In this document: one piece after another, positions 17,399-25,958 of the stretch
Layout: each line of letters starts with the position of its first letter
Numbering within the stretch: the stretch's first letter is position 1
From: CBDDGJ01 sp965227805
Lineage (GTDB): Bacteria; Pseudomonadota; Alphaproteobacteria; RS24
Direction: 5' to 3'
Assembly: GCA_965227805.1 (NCBI GenBank)
Contig: CBDDGJ010000004.1
Span: 62,001-126,000, forward strand
Length of the DNA stretch: 64,000 bases
Made by a program: the position numbers and the translations under genes
Notes under the pieces: model-generated
What the model was told of the DNA's origin: nothing
The model's database searches: none
Seen by the model: only the letters and a program-made list of their open reading frames with translations

Positions 17399-17414
17399 AT
17401 GGGGATGAAGTGAA

Positions 17415-18221
17415 ATGCGTTCCGGATTGATTGTTCAAAAACTTGGCATGACCCGCCACTTTACCGAAGCGGGGCAACATGTGCCAGTGACTGTGTTAAA
17501 GCTGGATTCATGTCAGGTGGTCGCACAGCGCACTGAAGAAAAAGATGGCTATACAGCGGTGCAGCTTGGTGCAGGCTTTGCTAAAATTCGTCGTGTGAAT
17601 AAAGCGCGGCGGGGGCATTTTGCCAAAGCGCATGTTGAACCCAAGCGCCGTGTGGCTGAGTTTCGGGTGACCCCTGATAATCTGATAGATGTTGGGGCGG
17701 AGCTTATGGCGGATCATTTTGTTGAAGGCCAAAAGATTGATGCAACGGGCATAAGTATTGGTAAAGGTTTTGCCGGTGCTATGAAGCGGCATAATTTCGG
17801 GGGGCTTCGGGCATCGCATGGTGTATCGATTTCGCACCGTAGTCATGGCTCAACCGGGCAATGTCAAGACCCGGGCAAAGTGTTCAAGGGTAAAAAAATG
17901 GCCGGCCATATGGGTGATGTGCGTGTAACAATTCAAAACCTGACGATTGTGAAAACGGATAGTAAGCGCGGTCTGGTGTTTGTAAAAGGTGCTGTGCCGG
18001 GTGCAAAGGGCGGTTGGATTTTATTGCGCGATGCAGTGAAAACACCTGTGCCAGAGGGGGTGCCTTATCCGGCATCATTGCGTATTGCTGAAGCGGCAAA
18101 TGAAGCTGCACCAACCGAAGCGGTTGATGAAGATACAGAAGTAACGGATGTATCCCCTGCGGAAGAAACTGGTGCTTTAGAAAATCAAGACGCTGATGGG
18201 CAAGAAGAGAGTAAAGAGTGA
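17415..18221 (+). CDS. rplC: 50S ribosomal protein L3 with acidic C-terminal extension
   Basis: 268-aa L3, which initiates 23S rRNA folding near the peptidyl-transferase centre. The core is normal ('GLIVQKLGMTRHFTEAG', 'RHNFGGLRASHGVSISHRSHGSTGQ', 'GKKMAGHMGDVRVTIQNL'). After about residue 222 there is a 45-residue tail very rich in Glu and Asp (for example DEDTEVTDV and DGQEESKE) that E. coli L3 (209 aa) lacks. Longer L3 tails occur in alphaproteobacteria. The TGA stop shares one base with the rplD ATG. Confidence 0.95.
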   Translation: MRSGLIVQKLGMTRHFTEAGQHVPVTVLKLDSCQVVAQRTEEKDGYTAVQLGAGFAKIRRVNKARRGHFAKAHVEPKRRVAEFRVTPDNLIDVGAELMADHFVEGQKIDATGISIGKGFAGAMKRHNFGGLRASHGVSISHRSHGSTGQCQDPGKVFKGKKMAGHMGDVRVTIQNLTIVKTDSKRGLVFVKGAVPGAKGGWILLRDAVKTPVPEGVPYPASLRIAEAANEAAPTEAVDEDTEVTDVSPAEETGALENQDADGQEESKE

Positions 18222-18841
18222 TGCAAGCTGAGATTGTGACATTGATGGCCAAAGCTGCCGGAACGATAGAGCTGGATGAGCGTGTTTACGGGCTTGAGCC
18301 GCGTGCGGATATCTTGCACCGTATGGTGACTTATCAGTTGGCAAAGCGTCAGGCTGGCACGCATAAAACCAAAATACGTAGCGAGATTGCGCGCACGGGT
18401 GCTAAATTTGGCCGCCAAAAAGGTAGCGGCGGCGCACGTCATGGTAGCAAGCGCAGCAATATTTTTATTGGTGGTGGGCGTGCGCATGGTCCGCGTGTGC
18501 GTAGCCATGCTGTTGGTATGCCCAAGAAAATGCGTGTGCTGGCACTAAAATTGGCGCTCTCGGCAAAACAAAAAGCAGGCAGCCTGCTTATTTTGGAGGA
18601 AGCAAAATCGAAAGATGGTAAAACAGCAGCGCTTCGGCAGCAATTTAGTAAAATTGGTATTGATAATGCGCTGATTATAGACGGCGCACAGCTGGATGAG
18701 AATTTTGTTCGCGCGGCGCGTAATATTGAAAAAATTGATGTTTTACCGGTGCAGGGTATCAATGTATATGACATTTTGCGTCGGGATAAATTGGTGTTGA
18801 CAAAGGCGGCGATTACCCGCCTTGAGGAGCGTTTTGCATGA
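18221..18841 (+). CDS. rplD: 50S ribosomal protein L4
   Basis: 206-aa L4, which lines the peptide exit tunnel and in E. coli also represses the S10 operon. The extended-loop motif 'TGAKFGRQKGSGGARHGSKRSNIFIGGGRAHGPR' is intact. I start at ATG 18221, which overlaps the rplC stop by one base (TGATG) after an AAGAGAG stretch; a GTG one codon earlier is the alternative. Confidence 0.95.
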   Translation: MQAEIVTLMAKAAGTIELDERVYGLEPRADILHRMVTYQLAKRQAGTHKTKIRSEIARTGAKFGRQKGSGGARHGSKRSNIFIGGGRAHGPRVRSHAVGMPKKMRVLALKLALSAKQKAGSLLILEEAKSKDGKTAALRQQFSKIGIDNALIIDGAQLDENFVRAARNIEKIDVLPVQGINVYDILRRDKLVLTKAAITRLEERFA

Positions 18842-19131
18842 GTAAAATGACATATTATGACATTATTCGCGCGCCGGTCATTACGGAGAAATCGACCATG
18901 GCCTCAGAACATGGACAGGTCGTGTTCAAAGTTGCGCTTGATGCGGATAAGCCTTCCATCAAGGCAGCGGTTGAGGCTTTGTTTAATGTGAAGGTTAAAG
19001 CGGTAAACACATTGCGGCAATCGGGAAAAGTAAAGCGGTTTCGTGGTGTTCTCGGTCGTCAAAATGATACAAAAAAAGCGATTGTGACCTTGGAAGAAGG
19101 CCACACAATCGATGTAACGACGGGGCTTTAA
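18838..19131 (+). CDS. rplW: 50S ribosomal protein L23
   Basis: 97-aa L23 at the tunnel exit, docking site for trigger factor and SRP. Motifs are 'YDIIRAPVITEKSTM', 'VVFKVALDADKPSIKAAVEALFNVKVKAVNT' and 'GRQNDTKKAIVTL'. The ATG overlaps the rplD stop as ATGA, indicating translational coupling. Confidence 0.96.
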   Translation: MSKMTYYDIIRAPVITEKSTMASEHGQVVFKVALDADKPSIKAAVEALFNVKVKAVNTLRQSGKVKRFRGVLGRQNDTKKAIVTLEEGHTIDVTTGL

Positions 19132-19133
19132 GG

Positions 19134-19970
19134 ATGGCGTTGAAACATTATAAACCGACAACGGCAAGTCAGCGTGGGCTTATTCTGGTTGACCGTGCAG
19201 ATTTGTATAAAGGAAAGCCAGTCAAGCAATTAACCGAAGGGTTAACCAAAAAAGGCGGACGCAATAATGCTGGTCGCATAACAGCGCGCCGGCGTGGTGG
19301 TGGTCATAAGCGCAGCTATCGGATTATCGATTTTAAGCGCCGCATATGGGATATGATTGCTACGGTTGAACGTTTGGAATATGACCCGAACCGTTCAGCT
19401 TTTATTGCCCTGATTAAATATGAAGATGGCACGGTGAGCTATATTCTTGCGCCGCAGCGTTTGCAAGCGGGTGATAAGGTTGTTGCCGGCGATAAGGTGG
19501 ATGTAAAGCCCGGTAATGCGATGCCCCTGAAAAATATTCCGGTTGGCACGATTGTGCATAATGTTGAATTAAAACCGGGTAAGGGGGGGCAGCTTGCGCG
19601 TTCTGCCGGCACATTTGCCAATTTGGTTGGGCGCGACCAGACTTATGCGATTATCCGCCTTACATCGGGTGAACAACGTCTGGTGCATGGTGATTGTATG
19701 GCAACGATCGGTGCGGTATCAAACCCTGATCAAAGCAATATTCGTCTGGCAAAGGCCGGACGTAATCGCTGGTTGGGCAAACGCCCCTCTGTGCGTGGTG
19801 TGGCGATGAACCCGATTGACCATCCACATGGTGGTGGTGAAGGTAAAACCTCGGGGGGGCGCCATCCGGTAACCCCATGGGGTAAATCTACCAAGGGACG
19901 TAAAACGCGTTCGAATAAACGCACGGATAAGTATATTTTGCGTAGCCGGCATTTGCGTAAGAAACGATAA
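19134..19970 (+). CDS. rplB: 50S ribosomal protein L2
   Basis: 278-aa L2, needed for subunit joining and peptidyl transfer. It has 'GGRNNAGRITARRRGGGHKRSYR' near the N-terminus and the C-terminal 'VRGVAMNPIDHPHGGGEGKTSGGRHPVTPWG' with the essential His. It starts two bases after rplW stops. Confidence 0.97.
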   Translation: MALKHYKPTTASQRGLILVDRADLYKGKPVKQLTEGLTKKGGRNNAGRITARRRGGGHKRSYRIIDFKRRIWDMIATVERLEYDPNRSAFIALIKYEDGTVSYILAPQRLQAGDKVVAGDKVDVKPGNAMPLKNIPVGTIVHNVELKPGKGGQLARSAGTFANLVGRDQTYAIIRLTSGEQRLVHGDCMATIGAVSNPDQSNIRLAKAGRNRWLGKRPSVRGVAMNPIDHPHGGGEGKTSGGRHPVTPWGKSTKGRKTRSNKRTDKYILRSRHLRKKR

Positions 19971-19985
19971 GGGAAACAGGAAAAT

Positions 19986-20267
19986 ATGGCACGTTCACTT
20001 AAAAAAGGTCCGTTTGTTGACGGGTATTTACTCAAAAAAGCTGTCGCTGTGCGCGAGTCGGGACGGCTTAATCAGGTGATTAAGATTTGGAGCAGGCGCT
20101 CAACCATTCTGCCACAATTTGTAGGCCTTACATTCGGCGTGCATAATGGACAAAAACATATTCCGGTTTCGGTAACAGAAGATATGGTCGGGCATAAGTT
20201 TGGTGAATTTGCCCCAACGCGGACATATTACGGCCATGCCGCTGATAAAAAAGCGAAAAGGAAATAA
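19986..20267 (+). CDS. rpsS: 30S ribosomal protein S19
   Basis: 93-aa S19 of the 30S head. It begins MARSLKKGPFVDGYLLKK and carries 'IKIWSRRSTILPQFVGLTFGVHNGQKHIPV' and 'MVGHKFGEFAPTRTYYGHA'. A GGGAAACAGGAA stretch before the ATG supplies the ribosome site. Confidence 0.97.
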   Translation: MARSLKKGPFVDGYLLKKAVAVRESGRLNQVIKIWSRRSTILPQFVGLTFGVHNGQKHIPVSVTEDMVGHKFGEFAPTRTYYGHAADKKAKRK

Positions 20268-20269
20268 TT

Positions 20270-20650
20270 ATGGGTAAGGCTGCTTTACAAAGACAATTAC
20301 CGGATAATGAGGCCAAAGCGGTTGGACGTATGATCCGCACGAGCCCGCAAAAGCTGAATTTGGTCGCGCAACTTATTCGCGGCAAAAAAGTTGAACGTGC
20401 TTTAGCGGATCTCACATTTTCGCCTCGTCGTGTGGCCGGTGAAGTTAAAAAAGTTTTGGAAAGCGCGATTGCCAATGCAGAGAATAATCATGATTTGGAT
20501 GTCGATAGTCTGATTGTGAAAGAGGCTTATGTTGGGAAGAATCTGGTGATGAAGCGGTTTCGTCCGCGCGCTAAGGGACGCGCATCGCGTATTCTAAAAC
20601 CATTTAGTCAAGTTACAATTATTGTGCGTGAAAAAGAGGAGACCGCCTAA
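20270..20650 (+). CDS. rplV: 50S ribosomal protein L22
   Basis: 126-aa L22, which with L4 forms the tunnel constriction. It has 'IRTSPQKLNLVAQLIRGKKVERALADLTFSPR' and the beta-hairpin 'MKRFRPRAKGRASRILKPFSQVTIIV'. The stop TAA shares a base with the rpsC ATG (TAATG). Confidence 0.97.
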   Translation: MGKAALQRQLPDNEAKAVGRMIRTSPQKLNLVAQLIRGKKVERALADLTFSPRRVAGEVKKVLESAIANAENNHDLDVDSLIVKEAYVGKNLVMKRFRPRAKGRASRILKPFSQVTIIVREKEETA

Positions 20651-21354
20651 TGGGTCAAAAAGTTAATCCGATTGGTATGCGTTTGGGTGTTAATCGCACA
20701 TGGGATTCGCGTTGGTATGCGGGGAAAAACAGCTATGCTGGATTATTGCATGAAGACTTACGCATTCGGGAAATGCTGATAAAGCACCTGCGCACGCTAG
20801 GTGCTGCTGCATCTAAAGTGATTATTGAGCGTCCGCATAAAAAATGCCGGGTGACAATCCATTCGGCACGTCCGGGTATGATTATCGGCAAAAAAGGTGC
20901 AGATATTGAAAAATTGCGTAAGCGCATTGCCACAATGACGGATAGCGAAGTCTTGCTCAATATTGTTGAGGTGCGCAAGCCCGAAATTGATGCACAGCTT
21001 GTGGCCGAAAGTGTGGCGCAACAATTAGAACGCCGCATTGGCTTTCGTCGTGCAATGAAACGTGCTGTGCAAGCGGCGATGCGTTTGGGTGCTTTGGGCA
21101 TTCGGATAAATTGTGGTGGTCGTTTGGGCGGTGCTGAGATTGCGCGCGTTGAATGGTATCGTGAAGGGCGGGTGCCGCTCCACACATTGCGGGCCGATAT
21201 TGATTATGGCACCGCTTCGGCGCATACAGCATATGGTGTATGTGGTGTAAAAATCTGGATATTTACGGGTGAGATTATGGAGCATGACCCCATGGCACGT
21301 GACAAACGCGATGAAGCAGCTGATGCAGCGCGTATGCGTGCGGCGAATGCATAA
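20650..21354 (+). CDS. rpsC: 30S ribosomal protein S3
   Basis: 234-aa S3 at the mRNA entry channel. It begins MGQKVNPIGMRLGVNRTWDSRW, has the KH-domain GMIIGKKGADIEKLR, and 'RVEWYREGRVPLHTLRADIDYG'. The C-terminal tail is Ala/Arg-rich. Start and stop overlap conventions match the S10 operon elsewhere. Confidence 0.97.
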   Translation: MGQKVNPIGMRLGVNRTWDSRWYAGKNSYAGLLHEDLRIREMLIKHLRTLGAAASKVIIERPHKKCRVTIHSARPGMIIGKKGADIEKLRKRIATMTDSEVLLNIVEVRKPEIDAQLVAESVAQQLERRIGFRRAMKRAVQAAMRLGALGIRINCGGRLGGAEIARVEWYREGRVPLHTLRADIDYGTASAHTAYGVCGVKIWIFTGEIMEHDPMARDKRDEAADAARMRAANA

Positions 21355-21388
21355 CCCAAGAAGATAAAAGCAAGAGTGGAAAAAGACA

Positions 21389-21808
21389 ATGTTACAACCA
21401 AAGCGAACAAAATTCCGGAAAGCACATAAGGGGCGCATTCGCGGCAACGCCAAGGGGGGCACCTTATTGGCATTTGGATCTTATGGCTTAAAGGCAACCA
21501 CGCCAGAGCGTGTGACAGCGCGACAAATTGAAGCCGCGCGTCGGGTGATTACGCGCCATATGAAACGTGCGGGGCGGGTGTGGATACGTATTTTTCCCGA
21601 TGTGCCTGTTTCCAAAAAGCCGACCGAAGTGCGTATGGGTAAAGGGAAAGGTTCGCCAGAATATTGGGCGTGTCGTGTAAAGCCCGGGCGCATTATGTTC
21701 GAAGTTGATGGCGTTGCGGAAGATATTGCGCATCAGGCATTAAAATTGGCGGCGGCAAAGTTGCCGGTGCAGACGCGCATTGTGTCACGCCCCGGTGAAA
21801 GCCAATAG
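21389..21808 (+). CDS. rplP: 50S ribosomal protein L16
   Basis: 139-aa L16, close to the A-site tRNA elbow. Characteristic blocks are 'MLQPKRTKFRKAHKGRIRGNAKGGT', 'RVWIRIFPDVPVSKKPTEVRMGKGKGSPEYW' and 'AHQALKLAAAKLPVQTRIV'. The Arg of the GKGKG-adjacent loop (site of hydroxylation by RoxA-type enzymes in E. coli) is in the expected context. It is followed by rpmC after 12-15 bp. Confidence 0.97.
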   Translation: MLQPKRTKFRKAHKGRIRGNAKGGTLLAFGSYGLKATTPERVTARQIEAARRVITRHMKRAGRVWIRIFPDVPVSKKPTEVRMGKGKGSPEYWACRVKPGRIMFEVDGVAEDIAHQALKLAAAKLPVQTRIVSRPGESQ

Positions 21809-21823
21809 GTTAGGGGATGCATG

Positions 21824-22015
21824 ATGGATATAAATGAAATCAGAAAAATGACTGTTGATCAGATGATGGATGAGGTTGTAAAACTTAAAAAAGAACACTT
21901 GAATTTGCGGTTTCAACGCGCTTCAGGCCAGTTGGAAAATACAGCACGTTTGCGGCAAATCCGGCGTGAAATTGCACGGATTAAAACTGTGCAAAAACAA
22001 CAGCCATCGGCATAA
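21824..22015 (+). CDS. rpmC: 50S ribosomal protein L29
   Basis: 63-aa L29 at the tunnel exit, a coiled hairpin with 'MMDEVVKLKKEHLNLRFQRASGQLENTARLRQIRREIARIKT'. Two adjacent ATG codons exist. The second (21824) has the better spacing to AGGGG (7 nt) and gives MDINEIRKMTVDQ; the first (21821) adds one Met. Confidence 0.93.
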   Translation: MDINEIRKMTVDQMMDEVVKLKKEHLNLRFQRASGQLENTARLRQIRREIARIKTVQKQQPSA

Positions 22016-22044
22016 GCAAAGCGGGTAATATAAGGAGACGAATT

Positions 22045-22275
22045 ATGCCAAGACGTATTTTACAAGGCACGGTTATAAGTGATAAGGGCGACAAGACCAT
22101 TGTGGTGAATGTCGAACGCCGTTTTACTGACCCTGTGATGAAAAAAACGGTGCGTAAGTCTAAGAAATATCACGCGCATGATGAAGCCAATCAATGTAAA
22201 ATCGGTGATGTGGTGTCGATACGCGAAAGTCGGCCATATTCCAAACTAAAAAATTGGGAAGTTGTATCGGCATAA
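22045..22275 (+). CDS. rpsQ: 30S ribosomal protein S17
   Basis: 76-aa OB-fold S17 binding 16S rRNA helix 11. It has 'LQGTVISDKGDKTIVVNVERRFTDPVMKKTVRKSKKYHAHDE' and 'GDVVSIRESRPYSKLKNWEVV'. A TAAGGAGACG ribosome site precedes the ATG. Confidence 0.96.
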   Translation: MPRRILQGTVISDKGDKTIVVNVERRFTDPVMKKTVRKSKKYHAHDEANQCKIGDVVSIRESRPYSKLKNWEVVSA

Positions 22276-22302
22276 GCTGATAGATAAGTAGAGGATAAGC
22301 AG

Positions 22303-22671
22303 ATGATACAGATGCAAACCAATCTGGATGTTGCCGATAATTCGGGCGCAAGACGGGTGCAGTGCATCAAGGTTTTGGGCGGTTCCAAGCGCAAGGCAGC
22401 ACATGTGGGCGATACGATTGTGGTGAGCGTGAAAGAGGCTATACCGCGCGGGCGGGTAAAAAAGGGCGATGTTATGAAAGCTGTTATTGTGCGCACGGCA
22501 AAAGAAATCCGTCGGCCTGACGGTAGCATTATTCGCTTTGACCGCAATGCGGCCGTATTGGTTAATAATAGCGGAGACCCGGTCGGCACGCGTATTTTTG
22601 GCCCTGTCACGCGTGAATTACGTGGGGCTAATCATATGAAAATTGTATCACTTGCGCCGGAGGTGTTATAA
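22303..22671 (+). CDS. rplN: 50S ribosomal protein L14
   Basis: 122-aa L14, a beta-barrel protein at the subunit interface. Blocks are 'MIQMQTNLDVADNSGARRVQCIKVLGGSKRK', 'VKKGDVMKAVIVRTAKEIRRPDGSIIRFDRNAAVL' and 'GTRIFGPVTRELR'. The stop overlaps the rplX ATG by one base. Confidence 0.97.
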   Translation: MIQMQTNLDVADNSGARRVQCIKVLGGSKRKAAHVGDTIVVSVKEAIPRGRVKKGDVMKAVIVRTAKEIRRPDGSIIRFDRNAAVLVNNSGDPVGTRIFGPVTRELRGANHMKIVSLAPEVL

Positions 22672-22988
22672 TGCCAGTAAAACTTAAATTAAAAAAAGGT
22701 GACCGCGTGCAGGTGATTAGCGGGCGCGATAAGGGTAAAGTTGGCGAAATTTTAGGCGTGTTCCCGCAGGAGAACCGTGCCCTGGTGCAAGGGGTGAATA
22801 TGGTGAAGCGCCATCAAAAACAAACCCAGCAAAATGAAGGTGGTATTTTTAATCGAGAAGCGAAAATTCATATGTCTAATTTGGCTGCGCTTGATCCTTC
22901 GGATAATAAACCGACACGTATTGGCTATAAAATAGATGAAGATGGTAAAAAGCAACGCATTGCAAAGCGTTCGGGAGAGGTGCTCTAA
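22671..22988 (+). CDS. rplX: 50S ribosomal protein L24
   Basis: 105-aa L24 (KOW motif), one of two assembly initiators of the 50S subunit. KOW region 'KLKKGDRVQVISGRDKGKVGEIL' and 'VQGVNMVKRHQKQTQQNEGGIFNREAKIHMSNL' are typical. The stop overlaps the rplE start by one base (TAATG). Confidence 0.96.
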   Translation: MPVKLKLKKGDRVQVISGRDKGKVGEILGVFPQENRALVQGVNMVKRHQKQTQQNEGGIFNREAKIHMSNLAALDPSDNKPTRIGYKIDEDGKKQRIAKRSGEVL

Positions 22989-23548
22989 TGGCGGAGACTA
23001 CACATTATATACCGCGATTGAAAACGCATTATATCGATGTGGTGCGTGGCGCATTGATGGAAAAATTTGCATATGGCAATGTTATGCAAGTGCCGCAGCT
23101 TGATAAAATTGTGTTGAATATGGGGGTTGGTGAAACCACAGCCGATACGAAAAAAATCAATTCTGCTTTTGAGGCCATGCAATCCATTGCCGGACAAAAG
23201 CCGGTGATTACGCGGGCACGCAATTCTATTGCCGGCTTTAAGGTGCGGGAGAATATGCCGCTTGGGGTTAAGGTTACTTTACGTCGTGCGCATATGTATG
23301 AGTTTATTGATCGTCTGGTCACGGTTGCTTTGCCGCGTGTGCGTGACTTTCGCGGGTTAAACCCAAACAGTTTTGATGGCAATGGAAATTATGCTTTGGG
23401 TATTAAGGAGCATATTGTGTTTCCCGAAATCAATTACGATACAGTCGACACCATTTGGGGCATGGATGTGATTGTTTGCACCACGGCAAAGACCGATGAA
23501 CAAGCGCGTGAATTATTACGCGGATTTAATTTTCCTTTTACAGAGTAA
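22988..23548 (+). CDS. rplE: 50S ribosomal protein L5
   Basis: 186-aa L5, which binds 5S rRNA and contacts P-site tRNA. It shows 'VPQLDKIVLNMGVGE', 'GQKPVITRARNSIAGFKVRENMPLGVKVTLR', 'PRVRDFRGLNPNSFDGNGNYALGIKEHIVFPEI' and 'AKTDEQARELLRGFNFPF'. Confidence 0.97.
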   Translation: MAETTHYIPRLKTHYIDVVRGALMEKFAYGNVMQVPQLDKIVLNMGVGETTADTKKINSAFEAMQSIAGQKPVITRARNSIAGFKVRENMPLGVKVTLRRAHMYEFIDRLVTVALPRVRDFRGLNPNSFDGNGNYALGIKEHIVFPEINYDTVDTIWGMDVIVCTTAKTDEQARELLRGFNFPFTE

Positions 23549-23566
23549 GCAGGGGTATAAGCGGAT

Positions 23567-23872
23567 ATGGCTAAAAAAAGTTGGATAGAGCGTAACGAAA
23601 AGCGTAAGCGTATGGTTAAAAAATATGCAGCAAAGCGGGCGGCATTATTGAAAATTGCGAATGATGAAGCGCTTTCAAATGAGGAACGCTTTAAGGCGCG
23701 GCTCAAACTTGCCGAATTGCCACGCAATGGTGCCGCAGGGCGGATACGTAATCGGTGTGGTGTTACGGGGCGTCCGCGCGGTGTGTATCGCAAATTGAAT
23801 ATGTCACGGATTGCCTTGCGCGAATTAGGCTCGCAAGGGCTTATTCCGGGTATGGTCAAATCGAGCTGGTAG
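23567..23872 (+). CDS. rpsN: 30S ribosomal protein S14 (zinc-independent type)
   Basis: 101-aa S14 lacking the four-Cys zinc ribbon, i.e. the long C-minus form. Blocks are 'KKSWIERNEKRKRMVKKYAAKRA', 'LKLAELPRNGAAGRIRNRCGVTGRPRGVYRKLNMSRIALRE' and the terminal 'GLIPGMVKSSW'. Confidence 0.96.
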   Translation: MAKKSWIERNEKRKRMVKKYAAKRAALLKIANDEALSNEERFKARLKLAELPRNGAAGRIRNRCGVTGRPRGVYRKLNMSRIALRELGSQGLIPGMVKSSW

Positions 23873-23884
23873 GAGAAATATGAG

Positions 23885-24277
23885 ATGAATGATCCGCTTG
23901 GAGATATGTTGACACGTATTCGTAATGCACAAATGCGTAAGAAAACAATCGTGAACTCACCGGCATCCAAATTGCGTTGCTGGGTGCTGGATGTGTTGCA
24001 GGAAGAAGGTTACATTCGCGGTTATAGCGAAACCGAATATGACAATGGGCATAAGCAGTTGGAAATAGAACTCAAATATTATGAAGGCGAGCCCGTTATT
24101 CGTGAAATTCAACGTGTTTCCAAACCGGGGCGGCGGGTATATTCATCGGTAAAAACCATGCCGGTGGTGCGTAACGGGCTGGGTATTTCGATTTTATCGA
24201 CACCGCAAGGTGTGATGTCGGATGCGGCGGCGCGTGCAAAAAATGTTGGCGGCGAAGTTTTGTGTCGTGTATTTTAA
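23885..24277 (+). CDS. rpsH: 30S ribosomal protein S8
   Basis: 130-aa S8, central to 30S body assembly and, in E. coli, autogenous repressor of the spc operon. It has 'MNDPLGDMLTRIRNAQMRKK' and the C-terminal 'GLGISILSTPQGVMSDAAARAKNVGGEVLCRVF'. The gene follows rpsN by 12 bp. Confidence 0.97.
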   Translation: MNDPLGDMLTRIRNAQMRKKTIVNSPASKLRCWVLDVLQEEGYIRGYSETEYDNGHKQLEIELKYYEGEPVIREIQRVSKPGRRVYSSVKTMPVVRNGLGISILSTPQGVMSDAAARAKNVGGEVLCRVF

Positions 24278-24289
24278 GGGAATGAGATT

Positions 24290-24823
24290 ATGTCACGGAC
24301 AGGGAAAAAAATAGTTGAAATTCCAGGCGGTGTTGAGGTGAAACTCACTGGGCGTGAAGTGGCAGTTAAAGGCCCTAAAGGTGAGCTTAGCGTGGTGCTT
24401 AGTGACCATGTAACGATCGTGCATAATGATGATGGCGTGCAAGTAAAGCCGGCAGATAATAGCCAGACGGCGCGTAGCTTTTGGGGGTTGAGCCGCTCAT
24501 TGGTGCAAAATATGGTAACAGGGGTCACAGCTGGCTTTGAGAAAAAGCTGGAATTACAAGGTGTGGGCTATCGTGCACAGGTGCAAGGATCGGTTTTGAA
24601 ATTATCTTTAGGCTTTAGCCATGGTGTGGACTTCGCCATTCCGGATGGCATAAAGATAGATTGTCCTTCACAAACTGATATTACCATATCGGGGATGGAT
24701 AAGCAGCGCGTCGGACAGGTTGCGGCAGAGATTAGAAGTTTCCGCCCGCCCGAACCCTATAAAGGTAAGGGGGTGCGTTATGTGGATGAATATGTATTCC
24801 GTAAAGAAGGTAAGAAGAAATAG
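24290..24823 (+). CDS. rplF: 50S ribosomal protein L6
   Basis: 177-aa L6 near the sarcin-ricin loop. It has 'SRTGKKIVEIPGGVEVKLTGREVAVKGPKGEL', 'LQGVGYRAQVQGSVLKLSLGFSH' and 'GMDKQRVGQVAAEIRSFRPPEPYKGKGVRY', the last being the conserved rRNA-binding block. Confidence 0.97.
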   Translation: MSRTGKKIVEIPGGVEVKLTGREVAVKGPKGELSVVLSDHVTIVHNDDGVQVKPADNSQTARSFWGLSRSLVQNMVTGVTAGFEKKLELQGVGYRAQVQGSVLKLSLGFSHGVDFAIPDGIKIDCPSQTDITISGMDKQRVGQVAAEIRSFRPPEPYKGKGVRYVDEYVFRKEGKKK

Positions 24824-24832
24824 AGGATGATG

Positions 24833-25189
24833 ATGGGGCAAAAACTTTCAACGGCACAGCGCCGCAAAATACGCGTTAGAAAGCAGTTGCGTAAAGTTGC
24901 AAATGGACGACCACGCCTTAGCGTGTTTCGGTCTTCAAAGCATATTTATGCACAAATTATTGATGATTTGGCTGGACGCACTTTGGTTTCTGCATCAACG
25001 CGTGATAAAGACTTTTCTGCCGCAAAAGGGTCGGATATTGCTGCTGCACAAACAATAGGAACACAAATTGCCGAAAAGGCCAAGAAAGCAGGTGTCGCGC
25101 AAGTTGTGTTTGACCGTGGTGGCTATATTTATCATGGGCGGGTCAAAGCATTGGCGGAAGCCGCGCGCGAATCCGGCTTGAGTTTTTAG
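24833..25189 (+). CDS. rplR: 50S ribosomal protein L18
   Basis: 118-aa L18, which attaches 5S rRNA to the 50S subunit. Blocks are 'RPRLSVFRSSKHIYAQIIDDLAGRTLVSASTRD' and 'VVFDRGGYIYHGRVKALAEAARESGLSF'. Three ATG codons stand in a row (24827, 24830, 24833). I take the third because AGAGG (24822-24826) then has 6-nt spacing. Confidence 0.94.
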   Translation: MGQKLSTAQRRKIRVRKQLRKVANGRPRLSVFRSSKHIYAQIIDDLAGRTLVSASTRDKDFSAAKGSDIAAAQTIGTQIAEKAKKAGVAQVVFDRGGYIYHGRVKALAEAARESGLSF

Positions 25190-25200
25190 GAGGTATAATC

Positions 25201-25749
25201 GTGGCAAGACAAGAAAATCACGAAGAGCGCGATAGCGAATTTGTCGATCGCCTGGTGCATATTAACCGCGTGGCAAAAGTGGTGAAAGGTGGACGTCGGT
25301 TTGGCTTTGCCGCTTTGGTGGTGATTGGCGACCAGAAGGGACGTGTTGGCTTTGGCCATGGTAAGGCACGCGAAGTGCCCGAGGCGGTGCGTAAAGCCAC
25401 CGATAGCGCCAAACGGCGCATGATCCGTGTGCCTTTGCGTGAAGGGCGGACATTGCATCACGATATTGCCGGACGACATGGCGCAGGAAAAGTGCAGTTA
25501 CGCACAGCCCCCCCCGGAACGGGGATTATTGCTGGTGGTCCCATGCGTGCCGTATTTGAAGTGTTAGGTATGCAAGATGTGGTTGCCAAAGCGATTGGCT
25601 CGTCTAACCCATATAATATGGTGCGCGCGACATTTGATGCCCTGAAAAAACAGGCAAGCCCGCGCATGGTTGCCGCCCGGCGCGGTAAAAAGGTGAGTGA
25701 TATTATTTCACAGCGTCCGCGTTCAAAACAAATAGATGCCGAGCAATAG
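25201..25749 (+). CDS. rpsE: 30S ribosomal protein S5
   Basis: 182-aa S5, which guards decoding accuracy at the mRNA entry site. It starts with GTG after a strong AGGAGG site. Motifs are 'FVDRLVHINRVAKVVKGGRRFGFAALVVIGDQKGRVGFGHGKAREVPEA', 'GPMRAVFEVLGMQDVVAKAIGSSNPYNMVRATFDAL'. The double-stranded RNA-binding and C-terminal S5 domains are both complete. Confidence 0.97.
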   Translation: MARQENHEERDSEFVDRLVHINRVAKVVKGGRRFGFAALVVIGDQKGRVGFGHGKAREVPEAVRKATDSAKRRMIRVPLREGRTLHHDIAGRHGAGKVQLRTAPPGTGIIAGGPMRAVFEVLGMQDVVAKAIGSSNPYNMVRATFDALKKQASPRMVAARRGKKVSDIISQRPRSKQIDAEQ

Positions 25750-25758
25750 GAGGGGGGC

Positions 25759-25944
25759 ATGGCGAAAAAAAAGACACTTATTGTAGAGCAAATCGCAAGC
25801 CCGATTGGTCGTCCACCCGTGCAACGCAGAACGCTTATCGGTTTGGGATTGAATAAGATGGGGCGTAGGCGCGAATTGGAAGATACACCAGCGGTGCGGG
25901 GCATGGTTGAAAAAATTGCACATTTGGTGCGCATTGTAGAATAA
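25759..25944 (+). CDS. rpmD: 50S ribosomal protein L30
   Basis: 61-aa L30 with 'LIVEQIASPIGRPPVQRRTLIGLGLNKMGRRRELEDTPAVRGMVEKIAHLVRIVE', the usual single-domain bacterial form. An AGGAGGGGG stretch precedes the ATG. It lies between rpsE and rplO as in other bacteria. Confidence 0.95.
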   Translation: MAKKKTLIVEQIASPIGRPPVQRRTLIGLGLNKMGRRRELEDTPAVRGMVEKIAHLVRIVE

Positions 25945-25958
25945 GAGCAGGGCATAAT

